Origin: Alteromonadaceae bacterium
Lineage (GTDB): Bacteria > Pseudomonadota > Gammaproteobacteria > Enterobacterales > Alteromonadaceae
Assembly (NCBI GenBank): GCA_013216015.1
Contig: JABSOI010000010.1
Span: 1-64,000, forward strand
Length of the DNA: 64,000 nt
Direction: 5' to 3'
The notes beneath the pieces were generated by a model. It was not told the origin of the DNA. It searched no databases and was given only the letters and a program-made list of their open reading frames with translations. This document shows positions 1-8,342 of the stretch, piece after piece. The stretch's first letter is position 1; the number at the start of each line of letters is the position of its first letter. The position numbers and the translations under genes are program-made.

Positions 1-122
1 TGCCCGTAGAGTCACCTGATGGCACAGGTGGTTTGATCAACATCCTCTGTTTTAAGCCAAACAACTTCGCAGGCGACTTCGTGTCGCACTTTTGTATCGA
101 TAATGCCTTGCTAAGCGGCTAA
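1..122 (+). CDS. C-terminal end of an unidentified protein (partial)
   Basis: A reading frame is open from the left window edge (first full codon at base 3) for 39 codons to a TAA at 120-122. The end reads ...CIDNALLSG. No start is visible and I do not recognise the family. It could be a real 3' gene end or a chance open frame; the short length leaves this undecided. Confidence 0.3.
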   Translation, partial: PVESPDGTGGLINILCFKPNNFAGDFVSHFCIDNALLSG

Positions 123-261
123 AAATGGCTGGCTATAATATTAACGGAGTGAAATAGCCAACGCATTTTTGTCTGTTTGAGTAACTTATATGCAACATAG
201 GTTAAACCAAGTATTGCGCGATTTTACAAGCACCCGCCATTATTGTTCATAAGAGTTGAAT

Positions 262-705
262 TTATTCGCACAGGTAGCTAGTGAAGTCGCTAAGTGTAAA
301 ATCAGACTTTAAATACTCTTTTGAATCCGCACCTCCTTGATACAAGTAATTGCCATCAGTACTTACCGTGTAGTCGATACTAGTTACTTTACCGCTATCT
401 CGCACTCCTACAAAATTGTTACCTTCAATATGGTTAACACTTGTAACAGTTAATGAGGTGCTAATTAAGTGCTTTATAAAGCAGTTACTTTCTGTGTTGT
501 ACCCAAAATATGTCATGTTGCCGCTATTATCGTAGTACACATAGCTGTTTGTCAGTTGTCCACTTGACAGTTTTTGCCAAGAACCGCTTAGGCTTTCATA
601 GGGGTCTGGTTCAGAATCAGAACCTCCACAAGCTGTCAGCGAGAGTATTAATAATGATAGAGTTAAGCTTTTTTTTAAAAAGTCATTTGATTTATATTGA
701 AGCAA
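262..705 (-). CDS. Small hypothetical lipoprotein
   Basis: 147 residues. The N-terminus has a basic stretch, a hydrophobic core and the lipobox LTAC at about residues 23-26, followed by GGSDSEPD, so it should be a lipid-anchored exported protein. The start is a TTG preceded by AGGAC at a suitable distance. The mature part is rich in Ser, Thr, Tyr and Gly and shows no motif I can name. The next gene on the same strand is another lipoprotein, but about 100 bp separate them. Function unknown. Confidence 0.6.
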   Translation of the reverse strand: MLQYKSNDFLKKSLTLSLLILSLTACGGSDSEPDPYESLSGSWQKLSSGQLTNSYVYYDNSGNMTYFGYNTESNCFIKHLISTSLTVTSVNHIEGNNFVGVRDSGKVTSIDYTVSTDGNYLYQGGADSKEYLKSDFTLSDFTSYLCE

Positions 706-802
706 AATTAGAGTCCTGTTAATTTGAAGTGATATATGAGTAATTTATTAACTGTAAGTGTTTTTCTTTGTTCATCTAAAAAAGTGATTATATTGACTTA
801 GT

Positions 803-1261
803 CTATGAACTACACTGCCCCTTTATAGCCATTTCCAATTCAGATATTTCTTTTTCCCCTTTTTCTTCACTTACTAACTCAACACCAGCACCACCAACGA
901 ATACGCCCATTTTTATATATTGGCTCACGAAATAGTTTTTACCATTTTCTGCCTTTACAATTAAGTCGTTTGGTGAAAATTCTGATTCAGTAGAAATTTT
1001 GTGCTCACTATCGCCACTCACTTCTTCATAAAAAAATACGTTGGGAGCAGTTTCTCCGATACACTTACCGTTTAACCATATATCTTTTTTTAATGCACCA
1101 CCGAAACTTCCAGACCTGTAAATATATAACCCAGATTTCCCTTCTGATGGAGAGTTAAACTGTTTCGCTAGCCCGCTCTTTTCTGCTGACTCCATTGGAA
1201 CAGAAGAACAGCCAGCCAATGCTGCTGTAGTGATTAACGTTGCGAGTAATAGTGTTTTCAT
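803..1261 (-). CDS. DUF2846-type lipoprotein
   Basis: 152 residues with a lipoprotein signal (lipobox ALAGC, Cys at about 18). The mature region contains YIYRSG, then LNGKCIGE and a later VKAENGKNYFV segment. This matches the pattern of the DUF2846 domain, a small beta-rich domain found in proteobacterial lipoproteins and of unknown role. The Glu-rich C-terminus ends in QCSS. No operon partner is obvious. Family assignment comes from pattern memory, not a search. Confidence 0.7.
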   Translation of the reverse strand: MKTLLLATLITTAALAGCSSVPMESAEKSGLAKQFNSPSEGKSGLYIYRSGSFGGALKKDIWLNGKCIGETAPNVFFYEEVSGDSEHKISTESEFSPNDLIVKAENGKNYFVSQYIKMGVFVGGAGVELVSEEKGEKEISELEMAIKGQCSS

Positions 1262-1333
1262 TAATTATCCTTAAAATTTTGTTAAAGTAAGGCACAAACT
1301 TAGCAAAACACTTGTGCCTAATGCTCAGTTTTT

Positions 1334-1879
1334 CTAAAACCTATAAGCCAAAACTAGAGAACCTGATGCAGCTGCCACTTCCTCTCTATCATCAACTAAA
1401 TCTTCATAATCACCCGTTGAACGCAGAGCAATTGAAAAATCTAAGGATACTGATTCCCAGTTATACCCAAAGCCACCACTTATATGGGCACCCGAAAAGT
1501 CTTCATCAAAATCACTGACTTCTAATGACTCACTATATAACCCACCACCAACATAAGCTTTAAAGCCTTTTGTTGCGAGGCCTGTACCATAATAGGCTGA
1601 TAATTCAAATCCCGTAAGCTCTACATCTGAATAATCAACATGCTCAAGAGAATATAAATTTCCTCTTATCGCAAAATTATCATTAAAGGCATAGGTTGCC
1701 GATAAAGCCCCTCCCCCAAAACTATCATCTTCAGTTTCTTCAAAAGCTAGAGCTACAGAAGCTGAGCCAACCCCTACGCTCCATTGCTTCATTGGTTGGG
1801 AATCTTCTTCTGCTAATGTGGCGCTAGAGAAGATTAAAGAGGAGGCTAAAATCGCAGAGGTTATTAATGTGTTTTTCAT
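1334..1879 (-). CDS. Small outer-membrane beta-barrel protein
   Basis: 181 residues with a clear signal peptide ending in TLA-EED near residue 23. The mature part is made of alternating amphipathic strands (WSVGVGSASVALAF, ALSATYAF, FAIRGNLYSLEH, GFKAYVGGGLYS, LVLAYRF) and finishes with Phe, the BAM-recognition residue of outer-membrane proteins. Length and pattern fit an 8-stranded barrel of the OmpW/YfaZ size class. The exact family and ligand are not identifiable. Its 3' end lies about 70 bp from the start of the DUF2846 lipoprotein on the same strand. Confidence 0.7.
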   Translation of the reverse strand: MKNTLITSAILASSLIFSSATLAEEDSQPMKQWSVGVGSASVALAFEETEDDSFGGGALSATYAFNDNFAIRGNLYSLEHVDYSDVELTGFELSAYYGTGLATKGFKAYVGGGLYSESLEVSDFDEDFSGAHISGGFGYNWESVSLDFSIALRSTGDYEDLVDDREEVAAASGSLVLAYRF

Positions 1880-2324
1880 GTTATTCCTTTTATTGTAGAA
1901 AATGCAAATGCAAATACAAACCTGTATTTATTCTACTAAAACAATAGGTAAAGTAATTGTTCTAACAAAATTACTTTAACATTTGTACAATAAGTTAAAT
2001 GTAAGACAAATCTGCTCTTCATGTAAGACATCTGCCATCAAAGGATATATTTCCTTGTTTTTGTTACGCTTTAGTTACACTTGAGTTGTAATAAAGCTTA
2101 GAGTACATATCATCACATAGACTGTGGAATACCGCTCTTAGTCCTATTAAGATAGACAGTAACTTGTTTCTTGAAAAAGCTTACTAACGCGCTTTACTTG
2201 CAACCCTATATAAAATTATGGGGTTCTGAACTTGTTCAGGTTCGATTGATTTTATATGAGGTAGGTTTTTATTGTAACGTGAATATTTGACGGTCTTCTT
2301 GACGGTTCAGAAAGTAGCAGACAT
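1880..2324. other. Intergenic stretch before the tRNA-Ser fragment
   Basis: About 450 AT-rich bases with no convincing gene. The only visible structures are short hairpins near 2200-2255, such as AACCC/GGGTT around a TATATAAAATTATG core and CTGAAC/GTTCAG. Together with the tRNA 3' duplication just downstream they could be the edge of a lost integrated element, but nothing coding remains. Confidence 0.4.
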
Positions 2325-2352
2325 AAAAAAGCCCCTGTAAAACAGAGGCTTA
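2325..2352 (-). terminator. Rho-independent terminator
   Basis: On the minus strand the stem AAGCCTCTGT/ACAGGGGCTT is followed by six T. It lies downstream of the duplicated tRNA-Ser 3' fragment, just as a second terminator lies downstream of the intact tRNA. Confidence 0.7.
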
Positions 2353-2363
2353 TCTATAAAATG

Positions 2364-2391
2364 TGGCGGTGAGATAGAGATTTGAACTCTA
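2364..2391 (-). repeat. Duplicated 3' end of tRNA-Ser
   Basis: These 28 bases are identical to the 3' end of the intact tRNA-Ser (2489-2516), covering the CCA, acceptor strand and T arm. The rest of the tRNA is missing. Such a partial copy is what integration at a tRNA 3' end, or decay of a tandem tRNA gene, leaves behind. Confidence 0.75.
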
Positions 2392-2452
2392 CTTGAAGGC
2401 TTTGTGCTACAAATCTTATTTTTTAAGAATGTATTCCTAAATTTTAAAAAGC

Positions 2453-2481
2453 AAAAAGCCGCTAAAAAATTAGCGGCTTTT
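2453..2481 (-). terminator. Terminator of tRNA-Ser
   Basis: Stem AAGCCGCTA/TAGCGGCTT with an A/T loop, followed by a T run on the minus strand, directly downstream of the tRNA-Ser CCA end. Confidence 0.75.
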
Positions 2482-2488
2482 CTTAATA

Positions 2489-2579
2489 TGGCGGTGAGAT
2501 AGAGATTTGAACTCTAGGAGGGCTATAAACCCTCGCCGGTTTTCAAGACCGGTGCTTTCGACCACTCAGCCATCTCACC
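2489..2579 (-). tRNA. tRNA-Ser (UGA anticodon)
   Basis: 91 nt on the minus strand. The acceptor stem GGTGAGA pairs with TCTCACC, followed by discriminator G and an encoded CCA. The anticodon stem-loop CCGGTCTTGAAAACCGG presents TGA, reading UCA. A long variable arm (GAGGG...CCCTC) is typical of serine tRNAs. The T arm contains GTTCAAATC. Confidence 0.95.
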
Positions 2580-3116
2580 AGATATCTTAAAGCATGCTTG
2601 CTTCAAGACGAGGCGGATATTAAAGTGTCGCTATTAACTTGTAAAGTAATAATTTAACAAAATAGTTTGTTTGCCAATAAAATAACCAGTTTGTTGGCAA
2701 ATCAATCAATTAAAGGTTTGTTTTCTTGAAGAATTCATTTTTTACTAAAAATAAGTACTAGCCCATAATTAAATAGCGGGAGTAAAGACCTGCTATATAA
2801 GAAGCGGTAAAATTTATTGCTTTACCCCTATGTTATGCTCATTTGTAACACGCAGTATAATTAACGACAGCAGCATAGATTGTTACAAAATAAAATTAAT
2901 TATTGATGAATATCAGTAAGCTTTATAATAGTAATCTCAAAACTTCCATGCCATAATATGTCATATGTTTATAAGTTGTGAATGTAAAAAGATATAATTT
3001 TATAGTGTTACCTTGTTTTAAAAATGGTAACTTTACCTCACACTTGAAATCAATCTGAATAACCTCAACCTCTATGTTAGAGTATAAGAGTTATAAAGTT
3101 TTATTAAGGAAGGTTT
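2580..3116. other. Intergenic region upstream of the Bax-inhibitor gene
   Basis: About 540 bases, very AT-rich, with no reading frame that I can support. It must hold the promoters of the flanking divergent units (tRNA-Ser on minus, yccA-like gene on plus). I see no clear -35/-10 pair or repeat. Confidence 0.4.
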
Positions 3117-3785
3117 ATGCAATCAAATTTTGGTTTAAATACAGCGAGTCGTAGCTCGGCTATTGAAATTAACAAAGTGCTTAAAAACACTTATATGTTG
3201 TTATCCATGACATTAGTGTTTAGTGCTGTAACTGCGGGTATATCGATGGCAATGGGATTGTCTCATGTGGCTGGTATAGTTATGATGCTAATTTCTTTTG
3301 GTTTGCTTTTTGTTGTTAACAAAAATGCAGATAAAGCCAGTGGCATATTTTGGATTTTTGCATTTACTGGTTTAATGGGTGCTTCTTTAGGGCCTATGCT
3401 TAGCTATTATGCGTCAATGCCTAATGGTGCGTCATTAATTTTACAAGCCCTTGGTGGAACAGCATTAATCTTTTTTGCTTTATCTGGTTATGCACTTACC
3501 AGTAAAAAAGATTTTTCTTTTATGGGCGGTTTTTTAATGGTTGGTTTGATCGTGGTGATTGTGGCCAGTCTAGCAAACATCTTTTTTCAAATTCCAGCAC
3601 TTTCTTTAGCAGTAAGCGCGGCTATCATTATGATAATGTCTGGTTTAATTTTGTTTGATACCAGCCGTATTATCAATGGTGGTGAAACTAATTATATCCG
3701 AGCAACCGTATCTTTATATTTGAATGTTTATAATATTTTCGTTCATTTATTACATTTACTTGGTGTATTTGGTGGTGACGATTAA
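3117..3785 (+). CDS. yccA: Bax inhibitor-1/YccA family membrane protein
   Basis: 222 residues, close to E. coli YccA (219). Seven hydrophobic segments run from about residue 27 to the end, and a conserved FDTSRII motif lies near residues 180-190, typical of the BI-1/YccA (TMBIM) family. The family protein interacts with the FtsH protease at the inner membrane and is proposed to modulate its activity. The ATG has AGGAAGG upstream. The gene stands alone and ends at a strong terminator. Confidence 0.85.
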   Translation: MQSNFGLNTASRSSAIEINKVLKNTYMLLSMTLVFSAVTAGISMAMGLSHVAGIVMMLISFGLLFVVNKNADKASGIFWIFAFTGLMGASLGPMLSYYASMPNGASLILQALGGTALIFFALSGYALTSKKDFSFMGGFLMVGLIVVIVASLANIFFQIPALSLAVSAAIIMIMSGLILFDTSRIINGGETNYIRATVSLYLNVYNIFVHLLHLLGVFGGDD

Positions 3786-3834
3786 GTTTTACCCTAAAAT
3801 GATTTATAATCATTTTTAGCGAACTTGAAACATA

Positions 3835-3863
3835 AAAAACCTCGCAGTGCCGAGGTTTTTTTA
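3835..3863 (+). terminator. Rho-independent terminator after yccA
   Basis: AAAACCTCG-CAGTGC-CGAGGTTTTTTT: a short GC stem flanked by A and T runs about 50 bp after the yccA stop. It separates this gene from the tus genes. Confidence 0.85.
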
Positions 3864-3923
3864 TGTCTACGCTCTGATAACCATTAACCTAAAGCCAATA
3901 ACCTTATCGTAGAGGATGTTCAG

Positions 3924-4292
3924 TTGAAGCAAAAACTTGCCGTAGTAGTAACTACCCCACCCTTTAGTAATTTAACCGCAACAGCTATTGCTTATATTGA
4001 AGCGGCACTTGAGGAAGAGATCACAGTGGTTGGTGTGTTTTTTTATCAAAAAGGTGTGCTTAACGCAAGCAAGCACCTTGTACTGGCGAGCGATGAATTT
4101 CAAGTAATTGAACAATGGAAAAAATTATATATTACTCATAACCTACCATTACACCTTTGTGTAACAGCTGCACAAAAACGTGGATTAAGTGACGAATCAG
4201 AAGTTTCAAATATCCATGATTTCTTTACAATATCTGGTTTGGGTGAGTTAGTTGAATTAAGCAATATGGCCGATCGCGTAGTGCAACTTTAA
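3924..4292 (+). CDS. tusD: Sulfurtransferase TusD
   Basis: 122 residues of the DsrE/DsrF family. TusD accepts persulfide sulfur from TusA inside the TusBCD complex and passes it to TusE for 2-thiolation of the wobble uridine in tRNA (with MnmA). The likely active cysteine is C79 in LCVTAAQKRG, equivalent to C78 of E. coli TusD. The start is TTG at 3924 with AGAGGA upstream; an overlapping ATG is in the wrong frame and stops at once. First gene of a tusDCB-tusE run, 19 bp before tusC's likely ATG. Confidence 0.9.
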   Translation: MKQKLAVVVTTPPFSNLTATAIAYIEAALEEEITVVGVFFYQKGVLNASKHLVLASDEFQVIEQWKKLYITHNLPLHLCVTAAQKRGLSDESEVSNIHDFFTISGLGELVELSNMADRVVQL

Positions 4293-4311
4293 TTGTTTGA
4301 GGTTTAAAAAA

Positions 4312-4680
4312 ATGACAACAAAGACAAAATCCTTGGCAATACTAAATTCTACAGCACCTTTTTCTAAAACGAATGGTAAAGACGCATTAGATATAGCCCT
4401 TATTTTTGGTTCGTATGAACAACCTACCTCGCTATTTTTTCAGGCTGATGGTGTTTGGCAGTTAATTGATAACCAGAACCCGGAAGCAATAAAAGTTAAG
4501 AATTATTTAAAAACCTTTTCCGCTCTTGAATTTTATGATATTGAAAATATTTATATTTGCCGTAATTCTTTAAAAGAGCGAAAGCTGGCAGAAAACTTTC
4601 ATATTGATAATGTACAAATACTTAACGCTGAGGACTTTTCTGAGAAGTTATCTCAACACCAAGTTATTTTAAGGTTTTAG
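4312..4680 (+). CDS. tusC: Sulfur relay protein TusC
   Basis: 122 residues from ATG 4312 (E. coli TusC has 119). TusC is a structural subunit of the TusBCD heterohexamer that relays sulfur to tRNA. An in-frame TTG five codons upstream (4297) is possible, but TGAGG at 4298-4302 sits at ideal distance from the ATG, so I prefer 4312. The gene starts with TTKTKSLAILNSTAPFSKTNGKDALDIAL, wherein the family pattern of a DsrF-like N-terminus is recognisable. It follows tusD closely on the same strand. Confidence 0.85.
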   Translation: MTTKTKSLAILNSTAPFSKTNGKDALDIALIFGSYEQPTSLFFQADGVWQLIDNQNPEAIKVKNYLKTFSALEFYDIENIYICRNSLKERKLAENFHIDNVQILNAEDFSEKLSQHQVILRF

Positions 4681-4804
4681 TTTTAACTTAGTTGAAGAGA
4701 ATAGTTAAGTTGAAAAAAAGTTTAGTTGAAAAAAAATTGAACATTAGCTGAATAACATCTGAATTGTGATTTAACTAATTTTAGAAATTTAAAGAGAATA
4801 AAAC

Positions 4805-5095
4805 ATGTCACTTTTACATTTAGTCAGAAGTTCTGCATTCGACAGCAACGATTTTGCCCAATGCATCAATAATATATTACCGAACGACAAAATCGTATTA
4901 ATGGATGACGCTTGTTACAACATCAATCACCCACTTATCGAGAAAGCAATTGATAAAGTATCTACCACTTCAATTTATGCGTTAAAACAGCACGTATTAG
5001 CTCGTGCAATTGCCAATAATAATATTATGGAAATCACAATGAATGAGCTTACGAAAATGACTTTTGAACTTGATTCAGTCATTACCTGGCAATAA
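4805..5095 (+). CDS. tusB: Sulfur relay protein TusB
   Basis: 96 residues, the size of E. coli TusB (95), opening with MSLLHLVRSSAF as is usual for DsrH/TusB. It is the third subunit of TusBCD, the cytoplasmic sulfur carrier complex for mnm5s2U34 synthesis. The 124-bp gap after tusC holds no terminator, so transcription from tusD through tusE is plausible. AGAGA precedes the ATG. Confidence 0.85.
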   Translation: MSLLHLVRSSAFDSNDFAQCINNILPNDKIVLMDDACYNINHPLIEKAIDKVSTTSIYALKQHVLARAIANNNIMEITMNELTKMTFELDSVITWQ

Positions 5096-5137
5096 GACGA
5101 ATTGACGAATAAAAGACTTAAAAACGAGAAGTGAACA

Positions 5138-5470
5138 ATGAGTATAATTTTTCAAGACAACGAAATTCTAACCGATAAACAAGGTTATTTACTTGATTTT
5201 AATTTATGGGATAAAGATCTGGCAGAAGTAATGGCAGAACATGACAACTTTTGCTTAACTCAAGCGCATTGGGAAGTGATAAATTTCGTTCGAGCATTCT
5301 ACTTAACCTACAATACTTCACCCGCAATACGAGCATTAACCAAAGCAATGAAGGCTGAATTTGGTGAGGAAAAAGCCAGTAGCCGGTATTTATATCGCTT
5401 ATTTCCCGAAGGCCCGGCAAAGCAGGCAACAAAGTATGCGGGTCTTCCTAAACCTGCGCGATGTATTTAA
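5138..5470 (+). CDS. tusE: Sulfurtransferase TusE (DsrC family)
   Basis: 110 residues of the DsrC/TusE family. The protein receives sulfur from TusD and hands it to MnmA on tRNA. The penultimate residue is Cys (C109 in LPKPARCI), the sulfur-carrying residue on the flexible C-terminal arm; E. coli uses C108. N-terminal features such as [18 protein letters not shown] and a central [12 protein letters not shown] match the family. It lies 42 bp after tusB and ends the operon before a shared terminator. Confidence 0.9.
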   Translation: MSIIFQDNEILTDKQGYLLDFNLWDKDLAEVMAEHDNFCLTQAHWEVINFVRAFYLTYNTSPAIRALTKAMKAEFGEEKASSRYLYRLFPEGPAKQATKYAGLPKPARCI

Positions 5471-5609
5471 TTAAGTACTTGTAGCAATTAGTATGAGTAA
5501 CTAGTGAATTTAATATCTCTCTGTGTACTGCCCAAACCATCAATTTTAAAGACCTGAAATAATTGTTTATTTGCAGGTAATATTGTTCCCAGTTACTGAT
5601 ATAAACAAC

Positions 5610-5646
5610 AAAAAAGCGCTTGTTTATTAAAACAAACGCCCTTTTT
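5610..5646. terminator. Bidirectional terminator between tusE and gap
   Basis: A-rich stretch, stem GCGCTTGTTT/AAACAAACGC with one mismatch, then CCCTTTTT. A and T runs flank both sides, so it can serve tusE (plus) and the converging GAPDH gene (minus). Confidence 0.7.
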
Positions 5647-5659
5647 AGCAATTTTAAAC

Positions 5660-7111
5660 TTAATTAGCAGGTAACGTTGGTACATAAATGCCTGACATTT
5701 CGTGCATTACACGAACAACTTGACAGCTATAGCCAAATTCATTGTCATACCAAACATACAATACAGTTCGGTCGCCATCAACAATTGTCGCTTGAGAATC
5801 AAGAACACCCGCATAACGGGAACCAACAAGATCTGTTGACACTATTTCAGAAGATGCGGTGTAATCTACTTGATTCTGAAGATCAGAGTTCAACGATATA
5901 TTACGTAAATAATTATTCAGTGTTTTTTTATCAGTCGCCTCTTTTAAATTAAGATTCATAATAGCCATGGAAACATTAGGTGTAGGAACACGAATCGCGT
6001 TGCCCGTTAACAACCCCTTTAATTCAGGTAAAGCTTTCGCAACGGCTTTTGCAGCACCTGTAGTGCTAATAACCATATTTAGCGGCGCACTGCGACCACG
6101 ACGAGGAGCTTTATGATAATTATCAGTTAAGTTTTGATCATTTGTATAAGAGTGAATAGTTTCAACATGCCCATTGCGAATACCAAACTTATCATTAATA
6201 GCCTTTAACACAGGTGTTATGGCATTAGTTGTACAGCTTGCGGCAGAAACAATCTTATCTTCAGGTAAAATCATGTCATGGTTTACACCATAAACAATAT
6301 TTTTTATATTACCTTTAGCGGGTGCTGTAAGTAGTACTTTAGCAACACCTTTAGATTGAAGATGTTGACCAAGACCTTCTTCGTCACTCCAGATACCCGT
6401 ATTATCAACTACCAGAGCATTGTTAATACCGTAAGCTGTATAGTCAACTTCAGAAGGTGAATCAGCATAAATAATTTTAATAAATGCGCCGTTGGCTCTT
6501 ATCACGTTATGTTCTTTATCAACAGTAATACTGCCGTTAAAGGCGCCGTGAACAGAATCTCTTCTTAATAAACTTGCACGTTTTTCTAAATCATCACTGC
6601 TTTTAGCAGGACGAAGTACAATAGCACGTAAATTCAATTTTGCACTAGGACCAGCACGTTCAATCAACAAACGCGCCAGTAAACGACCAATACGACCAAA
6701 ACCATATAAAACAACATCTTGAGATTCTTGCTTTTGAGCATTTTTAGATATATCCGTAAGCTCTTTATCTAAATATTGCTCAATTGATATTCCGTTAGCT
6801 TGACCTTTAAACCAGTAACGGTATGCCAATTTACCTACATCTATACGTGCTGGCGCCAGCGACATTTTGCTCAGTGCTTCAACAATAGGATAACTTTCTC
6901 TTAAACGTAATTTACTTTCTTCATGTAAAGCTACAGATTTGTGGGCTTTGATGATGTCAATAGCTGATGCGTTAACTAAAGGGCGTCCATAAACAGAAAT
7001 CTCAACTCCTTTATTTCTAAACAGCTGGCCAATGATAGGCTGCATGTTTTCCGCAAATGTCTGACGTTCTTGCCAACTAGTTTGATATTCTTCCTCAAGA
7101 TGAGAAGTCAT
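5660..7111 (-). CDS. gap: Glyceraldehyde-3-phosphate dehydrogenase, long form
   Basis: 483 residues, about 150 more than classical GAPDH. The first ~125 residues are an alpha-helical extension found in a distinct proteobacterial GapDH subgroup. The Rossmann motif VVLYGFGRIGRLLARLL follows, then the catalytic-cysteine motif SAASCTTNAITPVL and the C-terminal YDNEFGYSCQVVR. The enzyme interconverts glyceraldehyde-3-phosphate and 1,3-bisphosphoglycerate; members of this long group have been linked to gluconeogenic conditions. The gene stands alone, 388 bp downstream of the M23 peptidase gene on the same strand. Confidence 0.85.
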   Translation of the reverse strand: MTSHLEEEYQTSWQERQTFAENMQPIIGQLFRNKGVEISVYGRPLVNASAIDIIKAHKSVALHEESKLRLRESYPIVEALSKMSLAPARIDVGKLAYRYWFKGQANGISIEQYLDKELTDISKNAQKQESQDVVLYGFGRIGRLLARLLIERAGPSAKLNLRAIVLRPAKSSDDLEKRASLLRRDSVHGAFNGSITVDKEHNVIRANGAFIKIIYADSPSEVDYTAYGINNALVVDNTGIWSDEEGLGQHLQSKGVAKVLLTAPAKGNIKNIVYGVNHDMILPEDKIVSAASCTTNAITPVLKAINDKFGIRNGHVETIHSYTNDQNLTDNYHKAPRRGRSAPLNMVISTTGAAKAVAKALPELKGLLTGNAIRVPTPNVSMAIMNLNLKEATDKKTLNNYLRNISLNSDLQNQVDYTASSEIVSTDLVGSRYAGVLDSQATIVDGDRTVLYVWYDNEFGYSCQVVRVMHEMSGIYVPTLPAN

Positions 7112-7406
7112 TGCATAAACCTTTTATTTCAGTCAATTAAATAATAGCTTACTACTATAATAACAATCAATTAATCATCGTTTACATAATAGTTATTTGG
7201 GTATATTTACCAATGTTACTACATTGGAAGGACTTATATTGTAATGCAAGTGGTAATGATTCGCCACAAGTTACACATTAAAAAATAAACTAAAATTAAC
7301 AACTGCAACAACTTGACGCCTGATAAATCAAAAATATAACCAATTATTATGTTTGTACTGCCGAGTTTGATTGGGATCTAAGCTCAGCATCTAAACTATT
7401 AACCTG
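7112..7406. other. Promoter region of the GAPDH gene
   Basis: About 300 AT-rich bases between the GAPDH start and the 13-bp tandem repeat. It must contain the gap promoter (minus strand). I see no clear operator or structured element. Confidence 0.35.
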
Positions 7407-7484
7407 AACTCTTAACTTAAACTCTTAACTTAAACTCTTAACTTAAACTCTTAACTTAAACTCTTAACTTAAACTCTGAAGTTA
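7407..7484. repeat. 13-bp tandem repeat, six copies
   Basis: Six units of AACTCTTAACTTA in a row. The first five are identical and the last is AACTCTGAAGTTA. The array starts 16 bases past the stop of the M23 peptidase gene on its downstream side. A 13-bp unit is not coding-compatible. Confidence 0.9.
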
Positions 7485-7499
7485 AATTAAGAGTCTAAA

Positions 7500-8342
7500 C
7501 TATTTTAAAGGCTTAATTTTTAACACAAAAACCGGATCTATTCTGGTATTAAACCAGTTAATTCGCCAATCTAAATGTGGGCCTGTCGCACGACCTGATG
7601 AGCCTACAGCAGCAATTTTCTGGCCTTTCTTAACTACATCCCCTTCCTTCACATAAGATTTACTTAAATGTAAAAACGTCGATGTGACTCCTTGACCATG
7701 ATCAATTATCATTGTTCCGCCGGAATAAAACATGTCGGCAACAAATAAAAGTACTTTCCCCGCAGCTGGCGCTTTTACCGGATCGCCTGTTTTACCTGCG
7801 TAGTCCAGGCCAAAATGAGGTCTTTTAGGTTTTCCGTTAAATACTCGCTGGCTGCCGTAAACACCAGTAACTTTACCGTTAATCGGTGCAATAAAACCTC
7901 CGGCAAACGACGTTAACATGCTTGATGTTTTTCGGGCAGATGCTATTTGAAGGTTATCTTGTTTAGAACGTTTAACAGCCGCCGGATCAGGCTCCATTAT
8001 GCGTTTGGGAATACCTTCAATTCGTTGAATGTTATAACTGCGTTTGGCGGGTACGATGGTTTTTTGCTCTTGTTTCCCGTCAGGATATTTAATAACCAGT
8101 TGATGTGTTTCAACATCATCCCGACCAAAACCAAAAACATAATCTCCCTCAGGTGAAAGGGATAAAACTTTACCATCAAATAGCACTTGGTTATCAGCTT
8201 TGGTTTTTCCTATCACCAAGCCACCCTGTTTTATTTCACCAGACAAAACTATTTCAGCCTGACTAGCCGTGCTAGCCAAACTAAGTGAAACAGTTAAACA
8301 AGTTAAATTAAATAAAGGCTTAAAACAAAAAATTTTAAACAC
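7500..8342 (-). CDS. Secreted M23 family metallopeptidase
   Basis: 280 residues from a GTG at 8342, chosen because AAGGAG lies 9 bases upstream and the protein then opens with a clean signal peptide (MFKIFCFK...STASQA, about 29 residues). An ATG further upstream would give a long N-terminus and overlap the preceding gene by 62 bases. The LytM/M23 core lies in the C-terminal half, with the metal motif HFGLD and, later, GPHLDWRINWF. M23 enzymes usually have HxH in the second motif; here the last His is Asp, a variant I recall from this proteobacterial subgroup. Likely a periplasmic murein endopeptidase or amidase activator. The start overlaps the stop of the QueD-like gene by 8 bases, so translation is probably coupled. 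Confidence 0.8.
   Translation of the reverse strand: MFKIFCFKPLFNLTCLTVSLSLASTASQAEIVLSGEIKQGGLVIGKTKADNQVLFDGKVLSLSPEGDYVFGFGRDDVETHQLVIKYPDGKQEQKTIVPAKRSYNIQRIEGIPKRIMEPDPAAVKRSKQDNLQIASARKTSSMLTSFAGGFIAPINGKVTGVYGSQRVFNGKPKRPHFGLDYAGKTGDPVKAPAAGKVLLFVADMFYSGGTMIIDHGQGVTSTFLHLSKSYVKEGDVVKKGQKIAAVGSSGRATGPHLDWRINWFNTRIDPVFVLKIKPLK

Noticed and set aside
2150-2480. Prophage or island at the tRNA-Ser
   Set aside because: Only the duplicated tRNA end is visible; no integrase, capsid or other phage gene is present within the window.
7407-7484. CRISPR array
   Set aside because: The 13-bp units are contiguous with no spacers; no cas genes anywhere in the window.
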